A program made the translations under genes and the position numbers. A stretch of DNA of 64,000 nt, taken from assembly GCF_030704535.1 (NCBI RefSeq), contig NC_081822.1:11835001-11899000 (forward strand), read 5' to 3'. Positions 56,201 to 64,000 of the stretch are shown here, piece by piece. The notes beneath the pieces were generated by a model. It did no database searches. It worked only from the letters and a program-made list of their open reading frames with translations, and was not told the origin of the DNA. The DNA is from Vitis vinifera. Taxonomy: Eukaryota > Streptophyta > Magnoliopsida > Vitales > Vitaceae. The stretch's first letter is position 1, and every line of letters starts with the position of its first letter.

Positions 56201-59200
56201 CAGAGGGACTTTCTTTGGTCAAGGATTGGTGAAGGAAAGAGAGATCACCTTGTTAGATGGGATCAAGTGTGTAAACCTATGGAGAACAGTGGTTTGGGTT
56301 TCATGAGTATTTCTTTTGGGAATAAAGTCTATAGAGCCCTATTAGGGAAGTGGCTTTGGAGGTTTTTTATGGAAAGAACTATTATTTGGAATAAAGTTAT
56401 ATTAAGTATCTATAAGACACACCTTAATAGTTTGGATGCTAACATTTTAGTTAGGCAGTCACATTGTTGTCCTTTGAAAGTCTTTGCACAGGTTTTTCAA
56501 GATTTCTCCGGTTATACCCAGTTTAACTTGGGAAATGTGGGCAAAGATTTGTTTTCGAGAAGACTTGTGGTGTGGAAATCAACCTCTTTGTTCTCAATTT
56601 CCAAATCATTTTAAAGTTGTCACAACAAAAAATGCTTCTATTTCATCCATTCTTAGTATATCTTCCATTTTTCTTGGAACTTTTATTTTAGTTGAAACCT
56701 CACCGAACTAAAGATAAAGAATCTTAAAAGCTCACGTTATTTATTGCTAGTGTGATCCTCACACAATTTTTCCAAATGAGAGAGTTTGGTCTTTATGTCT
56801 TTGGGCATATTCACAATGAAATATTTTTTCTTAGCCTTGCCCAAGCAATCAACTCCAGTTGTTTTCTCTCTAACAAAAGTGCAAAATTCATACAGAATTT
56901 TAAACCCCTATCAAAGGTTAAGACTTTTGCTTAGTTAGTAGCCAAACAAGAAGGTTAACACCAACAACTCGCTTCAGGTTAGAAGACCTTTCAAAGTCCT
57001 TAGTCCTAATTATTGCACCATGTGCATGGGTAGTGAAGATCGATTGATCCTTTTTTTTTACACCGTTAGATGACTTTGGGGCGTGGGCACAAGCTATTTA
57101 GATTAGCTAGGTTAGAGTGGGTTCCTCTTAGAAGTGCAAGCAATATGATGTCCATCTCCTTTAGAGTTTTGTGGGGCACTATTAGTGGCAAAGTTTTATG
57201 CCAAATCATTTGTCTCATGTTGATTTGGATGGTGTGACAAGAAAGAAACACAAGAATTTTTTAGAACAAGAGGAGGACTTTAGAAATGATTTGGGCCCTA
57301 ATTTATTTCTATTCCTCCTTTTGAACCTTTACTGCAATAGCTTTCAAGGGCATTCTCCTCAATGTTATTCAACTTAATTGGGAAGTGGTATGTAGATCAA
57401 AGAGTTAAGATAGCAAAGGGAGGAACATTGCTTTAGGTCCATTTTGGTAGGGTTCAGATCAACTTCTGAGTGGTATTTCAATGATATACACTTCTTAGTA
57501 CTTTGGAGAAGGTTTCTCCTCTTATTTGGATTCGAGTTTATACATTTTGGGAAGGATTCTTCATCCTATATCCTTCAATTGTATTTTTAATTCATTTAAA
57601 TGAATGTGTGCTTCTAATTCAAAAAAAAAAAAATCTTCTTATATTATAATTTTTTTAATAATTAATTGTAATGCTGGGTTCTCTTCAATTTGAAATTTGA
57701 AAAAATTAAAATATTTTATTTTTGACATTTGATTCAATAATAATTAATTTACAATTGAATTATATGCTAATTAAATTTTTTTGACACTTGATATTATTTA
57801 AATTGTTCACATTAAGGGAGTTTGTATTTAATTTTAACCATAAGATATTATATGGCTTAATAGTTGTCAAACTTTAAATAACCACATATATTTTACTTGA
57901 TGTTTCTATAACTCTATTAAAACTCTAATCGTTAAACTACTTATGTTTATGCTTTGGTGATGATATATTTATAGAAAAGTGCCAAACAGGAGAATGCAAG
58001 CACAATCCACTGGAAGTATATAAGTGAGAAAACAAAAAAAAAAAAAGCAAGCTACAACCACAACCCTGCCTATCAAAAAAAAAAAATTTACAACCACAAC
58101 CCTGATCTAATGCCTAAAGCTCAACCATTCTCTAGAATCTATCAAGGATAGTGGACCAGCTTGACCATCAACCATGAGGTACCCTTGTGACTACATTTAT
58201 AGATTAGATATAAAGGAGTCTTGGGGAGATTGGCTAGTGCATTGCATCCCTTTAAAGGTTCTTTGGTTCTGTTCCTTCTTGATTGTCCAAAAAGGGCACA
58301 GTAGAGGTATTTTCCAAGCTTCTCTTCACTTCTTACCCACAAAGATCTCATTCCAACCCATTAACAAAACCTTCACCGAATAGGGGAGAACCCACAAAAT
58401 GCCAAATAAAGAGAATAGAAAGTGCCATAACCCTTTACTAATTCAATCAATTACAACTGACAAGTGTTTGTAAGCATGCCACTTGGAGTGCTACACTCTG
58501 TTGTGGTTATGGCTTGTTCCATTCTTATAAAAAACAATAGATTATGCAAATGTTTGTGTATTGTTTGTTCATCCGGAAATTTAGGTAAGCGAAATTTGAT
58601 AAAATGGTGGTAAAGGCAGTGTCTGATTTAAATTAGAGTTTCCTTCCATTCCAAAATATCAAAGATGTTTTTGGTCTAGTTATTGAACTTTTATGGACAT
58701 TTTTTTGGAACTAACTGTTTCATATGTTTGAACTGTTGTCGTAAAAAATTAAATAATAGTCATGATTTATTTCAGAGCCTTTTGTTTATTTGTTCAGTTC
58801 TTATTCTGGTCTTTCTTGCAGATTCAATGAAATCTTTGATGGAGTCGTATTGGCATATGATGTCGATATTCCAAGTAAAGATGCCAAGATTCTTCCTGGG
58901 ATCCATCCATATTTTGGTGTTAGATTAAAAGCAAAACTTTTACTTTTCTCTCCGAAGCCGAACATGCTTATAGGTAGCATTTCTATTATCCTTCACTCTA
59001 TGTATTGTACAGCACCTCTGTAACTATCAATCCTTCACATTATTTCTGTGCGCCTTTTTTAGGTGCTGTTAATACATTCAATATTTACCTATAAAAAAAT
59101 ATCAATCTATTAACAAAATGGTAGTGCTTTGTGCATTGCTCCATCCTCAATGTTTTGACCTCACTGTAGTGCATGTTCTATTTCAAACAACTTATAGGCG

Positions 59201-60709
59201 ATCTGGTGAAACTTTAAGGAAAGATAAAATGCTGTCTCTCCCAGCCAAAGGACTCAATGAAGAAGAATTATTTCTGCCATCACCATGTGGCTCTCTCCAT
59301 CTTTCTCCTTACCAACCTAAACTCTCAAGCTTTCCTAGCCGCCACAAATTTTCCCATATTCATCATGAAAAAGTTTATTTACTTATTTTTGCTGTTATGA
59401 TTTTGTTTTGGACCAGTGTTATTGTTTGTTTAAACATTGCTGTTTTAACGAGTTAATGGATGTGTTATAGGTGTAAGATGTTAGTATTTAGAAGATTTAA
59501 TGGAAAAGAAAAAAATGGAGATGCTTGAGCATCCTACATATATATATATATAGTTTAGTCAGATATCTGTGGCTTGGGTTCTATATGTTGTTAACCTTAC
59601 TGATTCTTAATGTTCTATGACCAGAAGGAAAGGTGGTGAAACTTGCTCAAGAATCCATTCATATCGTTGTTCTTGGATTTTCATCTGCTATTATAACAGA
59701 TGAAGAGATCCGTGGAGAATTTAAATATAAAATTGTAAGCTCAACTTCATCTTTGCCACTGCTTTTGGTATTGTTTTCCCATGTATGAGGGTAGAAAATC
59801 GATATTGATCAGTTCAGCACTTTACATCCTTATTATAGAAACATGGTGAGGCAGTATTCGTCAGTAGATCTCACAAGCGACATGTGATAAAGGTTGGGAC
59901 CATGATACGTTTCTTAGTGAAGAGGTGACATATTGTTTTTGTTATGTTTATAAATTTGAATTGGGAATGACATGTTTCTAAATGACATCTTTATGAATAC
60001 CCGTTCTATGTCGCATTCCATGTCAATAGAATGAGACCCCACAGCACCATAACATTTTATAAAATTTTGTGGATTGTATTTCACTTTCCTGGTGCCTGTT
60101 GGAACTTTATATAGAATGTATGGATACATTTCTGGGAACAAGCATTTGATGGATCCCACTTACTGGAGGATGTGGGCTGTTTTGCTGTAAATTCAATCTG
60201 CCAAGTAGGACCCATGAGATGGTTGATCCCAATTATTTGCTACAAGAGCCACTTGTATGTTTTTTAAATTGAATGCTTATTGAGATTTTGAATAACATGA
60301 TCTGGTATGTATCTACTTGCAGTTTGGATGAGGAAATACTTCACATATCTGGATCTTTAAATCCACCTCACACAGGAAGCATACTTTGGCTGGATAAAAA
60401 ATTGGAAGATGCTTCACCAAGCAGCAGGTTTTAAATTGAACTCACAGTCCCTAACCTTGGAAGAAAATTTACTTTCTAATTAATTTTTTTTTTAAATGCA
60501 ACAGTTGCAGTCCATGACTTCAAATTATCTAGATTTTCTTTTCCTTATAAATAACAAAATGTTTCTGTAGGAGTACCAAGAAGAGGAGAGAAAATGGGGA
60601 AAGTAGGGAAATGCAAGAACATGATACTGTAGATGGGGGAGTATTTTCCTTGGATAATAGTCATCATATTAAGAAGTCAAAAAAACGTAAGATCAGTGAA
60701 GAATCTTGA
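53285..60709 (+). CDS. RPA43: RNA polymerase I subunit RPA43
   Basis: Stalk subunit of nucleolar RNA polymerase I, needed for rRNA transcription. Six exons, 53285-53394, 58822-58973, 59625-59734, 59839-59924, 60323-60427 and 60571-60709, give 233 aa with matching phases. The N-terminal RPB7-like domain includes NLIVYVHPSKANR, then FNEIFDGVVLAYDV and ILPGIHPYFGVRL. The OB-fold part has SIHIVVLGFSSAIITDEEIR and VFVSRSHKRHVIKVGTMIRF. The last exon adds a charged tail with KKSKKRKISEES, a likely nuclear or nucleolar signal. It is somewhat longer than Arabidopsis At1g75670 because of this tail. Intron 1 is 5.4 kb and carries a LINE. A polymerase I subunit also fits the telobox and site II promoter. 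Confidence 0.93.
55065..57633 (+). mobile_element. degenerate LINE in RPA43 intron 1
   Basis: Traces of RT run from about 55065 (a SGAWWFH-like start of the RT domain) through motifs near 55370-55520 (VNERRILDAVLIANG and VEKAND) and a QGDPFFPFLF-like block at 55670-55710. The late LINE block TRIEKMQRDFLWSRIGEG is at about 56176-56235, followed by GLGFMSISFGNK and ALLGKWLWRF. Many stops and frameshifts break it up. It ends in an A-run at 57621-57633. It has the same orientation as the host gene. Confidence 0.85.
58053..58104 (+). repeat. 16 bp direct repeats flanking a 20 bp LINE-tail-like insertion
   Basis: TACAACCACAACCCTG occurs at 58053-58068 and exactly again at 58089-58104. Between them is CCTATC followed by twelve A and TT. 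CTTATC/CTGTC plus A-run is the 3' end of the LINEs elsewhere in this window. Confidence 0.8.
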
Positions 60710-63366
60710 AGACTGAAGCAGAGTTATGATTGCGCTGAGACACTCTTATTTCAAGGTAATTTTTCTATTATGCTGTATGATCACTGTTAAGTTTTTCGTA
60801 ATTCATAGAATTTTATTCGTTTATAATGAGCCTCACTGAATTTTATCTTCTCTTCCTCACACTTGTCATAATTCCATCTCGATTTCTGTCAATATTGACA
60901 TTTTGTGCCGATATATATCATACAAGTAGATGTTTTCATATCTAACATCTATACTCCACTTGGTGGAATTCACTTTTGAGTAGTTGGCAGTAGCGATGGA
61001 ATTCACTTTTGAGGGTTTGGCATCAGTTCATAATAAACTCACCTTCTAAGCAGTAAATGGGTGATTCTGAATTATTATGGTGTGGGAAGGGAGTGCATTG
61101 TTAGTGGAACATCATTTGAGTCGTGGCTTGGTGGCTTAATCTAGCAGGAAGTAATGCCTTACCAGGATAATGGCTTGTCTCTGTGTTTTTCCCTTTTTTC
61201 TTTTTTCTGTGAAGACGGAAAGTTTGAACATTTCAAGAGCAATTTTTGTGATTTGGCTGACAATCATTTTTCTGTAACTTTGATGTCATCAATTTCTGGC
61301 ATTTCTATTTTTTAATATTTTGAGTGAGTTGTTTGGCTGGTCCTGTTTTTATTCTGTGTTGGGCTGCTTTTGCTTATTAAAAGAATTTGTCCTATTTTAA
61401 TCTTGTCATGTTTCTCTGGGCAGGGTTTTGCAGATAGGTTTTGTTGAGTAAAACGGCCATGATTTGACTGCCAAAAGAGATTAGCTAAGGGAAACTCTTA
61501 TCCAGGGGAAAACTCATCTGATCTTCTTCCCATTGACGCAAGTGCAGTTTGGATTTCAGTTTCTTTGTCCAAATTTTGAGCTGATGATGGTCTGTACAAC
61601 CATAAGAATACAAATCATATTCGATAGTGTAACCATGTGTATTTGAGTATTCACCCAACCGGTTTTCCTTAACTTCCCAAATATTTTGCAGTGCTCCCCG
61701 ATTTTAAGCGGTTGCTGCCAAGAAAAATGGTCCTTTCTGGTTTGCACGAATGTATGAGTTATGCTCTCTTTCCGAGCCATAAACTTTCTAGGTTTTGTTT
61801 TATGCCCTTTTGATGACATGTTATCTTGGAAGACTTTTCATGATGATCATATGGTTGGATGATGCGCTCTTAGCCCTAATCACATCATGAAGATGGAATC
61901 TTTTCCATTTTGTTCTCTACTGCATTTTTATTTTCCTCTCATTGTTCATTTAGATATGGCCCAAGCGAAAACTAGGTCCAGGAGTCAAACAATCTGAATC
62001 GATCTGTTCTAAATTTCTAATGCCCTAGGAAACATGGCAACCAGTTTTCCGGGCGAGGGTGGAAGCTAAGATCATTTCATGGGTACCTCTTTGGTACTTA
62101 TGTGGTACTATTTCATTATTTATATTTTTAATAAAAGCAATTTGTTTTTAAATTTTAAATAATTTGTTTTTTGTTTTTTGTTTTTTATTGACAAATTACT
62201 TATTTCTTAAACTTTTTTACCAAATGAAAAAAATTAAAAAATGTATAATCTTTTATTAAATATTAAGTAATTTATTGAATTCAGTATCAATCAACAAAAC
62301 AACTTGAAGGTTTTGTTTTTATTTTTAATAAATATAATTAAAATGAATTTATTATTATTATTTTTTTTAATATTTAATAAAAATAAAATATTTAAAAAAT
62401 AATTTAATACTCAAAATTAAGAGAAAAAATATCGTTATCTTTTTGTTACTTATTTGAATTTCACGGTGGAAATGTTTTGTTGAAAAAACAGTCGTTATGT
62501 TGACATTTTCCTTATCCGTATATGGTGGGAATTGGCAGATTTCGAGGGTTTGAAGGTCTAATTGAACAAGTCCAAATCATTCTGTAGTAAATCTAAAATA
62601 AAATAATGGAAATGAGTCCAATAACTTCTGCGATGGGACAATCAAATATACGAGGAAATGAACTTTTGTGCTGGACGGCGCACAAGTCGCAACCAATGTG
62701 GGGGGAGTATCTACTGTCTATCTATAGCAATCGGCGCGACACCTCACAATGTTGGATTCCAATTTCCAGCACTTCAAATCGGAACACAAACGCAGGTCCC
62801 AGATCCACACTTCTTAGCCTCAGATTTTCTTTAACATAATTAAAAAGATACTACAGTGTTGTTATTCTAGTGCTTGTGGCTTGCTCAATCATTTTTATGG
62901 GGATTTGGAATATGGTGCAAGTACATTCCATTCGCACCATGTACTTATGATTGGTATTCCATTTTGCTGCTCCCAATTGTATTCTATCAATAAAAAGAAA
63001 AAAAATACAAAAATCAGATCCATATTAGTGGAATCAAAATCTTTATCTACACCCCCCACCATCAGGTATGGGGCTTCTTTCACAAACACCCCATATTCCT
63101 CCTGGACCCACCTTTTAAATCTACTGCAAAAATGAAATCAAATTATTAACAAAAAGCCATTTGAACAGTGAACTGGAAATATAAATGGATTTAAAGGGGT
63201 GTAAGCTGAGAGAGAGATGATGGGGGGTTTTCAGGTTGGTGAATGATTCTGAGTGCCATGTGAGGGTTCGCTTATTTTAATCAAAAGAATACAATCAAGG
63301 CTGTGCCAAAGCTTTCCGTGTAATCCGGACTTGTAACATGCTCCATACTCTCTCCTAATCGAAGCA
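60710..63366. other. RPA43 3' UTR and intergenic DNA
   Basis: The RPA43 3' UTR may continue through an intron (GTAATT at about 60756, acceptor GGGCAG near 61424). From 62090 to 62480 the sequence is extremely AT-rich. No coding gene was recognised. Confidence 0.4.
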
Positions 63367-63585
63367 TCAAACCCATATCTTTCTTTCTGATTGGCTATTG
63401 TCATCATCTTCTTCCAGGGCATTAGTTAGTCTAGAATCTTTGTTTGGTTCACCTTTCCTCATCTGACCCACATCTGACATCTCCTTCTCGGGTGAGAATA
63501 TGGATCTCAAAGATCTTTGTAGATGTGAAGATTTCCTTTTTAACATTTCCCTGTCAGAGTTCAACCACGATTCCAAACCACACAT
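63367..63585 (-). CDS. possible terminal exon of an unknown gene
   Basis: The minus-strand frame following a CAG acceptor-like site at about 63589 reads YMCGLESWLNSDREMLKRK and then a charged, helical stretch ending in TGA at 63367. Codon use and composition look more coding-like than the surrounding frames. I do not recognise the family, and no upstream exon could be joined convincingly before the window ends. It may equally be a chance frame. Confidence 0.25.
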   Translation of the reverse strand: MCGLESWLNSDREMLKRKSSHLQRSLRSIFSPEKEMSDVGQMRKGEPNKDSRLTNALEEDDDNSQSERKIWV

Positions 63586-64000
63586 ATACTGGTACGTGAG
63601 GATTTGCGTATCTGTTGATGCATGAATTATAAAACCATGGTGCCATCGATCTGCTCACTTGCTCCAAAGTCCCAAGCACTATTTCCACTTTTGAATCTGA
63701 ATTATTTGGTCTTGGAAACGGAAAGCTGTTTCCAAAATGCACAGAAAAACTATTCTCTTTGTACTATATTGGTTTGAGGCGTGCCCAAGTTTTGATATGA
63801 TATTCATTAACAGAATAATGGCTTTGTACATTCACCAATCAAACTGTCACAAGCCATGTGGATTTTGAAATTTTGAAGGAAAGAAAAATGGAGATGATGA
63901 GTCTGAAAGCATTCTAGACTTTCTAGTTTAACAAACACCCCCGGTCACCCGCCGAAAAAGGATCATAATCATCATGGGATAGCATCCGTTAACAGCAAGC

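Larger units (their letters stand above)
53395..58821 (+). other. 5.4 kb intron 1 of RPA43
   Basis: Mostly AT-rich. It contains the degenerate LINE at about 55065-57633 and the micro-insertion with target duplication at 58053-58104. No independent gene was seen. Confidence 0.75.

Noticed and set aside
1-64000. CRISPR arrays, bacterial operons, rRNA or organelle insertions
   Set aside because: No regularly spaced repeats, no rRNA-like sequence and no plastid or mitochondrial gene fragments were recognised. The window is ordinary plant nuclear DNA.

Overview
The window is nuclear DNA of a flowering plant, almost certainly a eudicot. Coding sequence lies in GT-AG introns of plant type and is surrounded by AT-rich intergenic DNA with LINE remnants, a Ty1/copia retrotransposon and MITEs. 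The proteins look closest to woody rosids. Long introns carrying LINE pieces would fit grapevine (Vitis), but that is an inference without a database search.

Layout, left to right. 1-2.5 kb: two decayed LINE pieces, probably in intron 1 of the first gene. 2.9-4.4 kb (+): 3' part of a CCCH zinc-finger gene like Arabidopsis C3H6. 5.17-5.73 kb: two head-to-tail MITE copies. 6.2-10.0 kb (+): mitochondrial ribosomal protein mL53, two exons. 11.15-21.69 kb (-): a seven-exon TLDc-domain gene whose third intron holds a nearly complete copia element (12.87-17.91 kb) in antisense orientation. 22.2-26.8 kb (+): the 53-residue mitochondrial ATP synthase subunit e, divergent from the TLDc gene. 30.1-31.35 kb (+): an intronless membrane-anchored methyltransferase-like gene. 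33.3-41.2 kb (-): a 14-exon ARF5/MONOPTEROS gene, reconstructed end to end (948 aa). 46.2-48.6 kb (+): an intronless PPR-DYW RNA-editing factor. 53.3-60.7 kb (+): RNA polymerase I subunit RPA43, six exons, with a 5.4 kb first intron holding a LINE. The rest is intergenic.

The genes do not form a pathway. Several are housekeeping genes for organelles or ribosome production (mL53, ATP synthase e, PPR-DYW, RPA43). Two of these carry the site II or telobox promoter motifs typical of that class. ARF5 is the developmental regulator, and its leader is crowded with upstream ORFs. I found no evidence of a new multi-gene system. The best second looks are the control features of ARF5 (uORFs, a GC-AG intron, an intron whose retention would remove PB1), a recursive-splice-like acceptor in the C3H6-like gene, a minimal LINE-tail insertion with a 16 bp target duplication, and the young antisense copia insertion.

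All exon boundaries were worked out by hand from reading frame, splice dinucleotides and family conservation. No transcript evidence was available.
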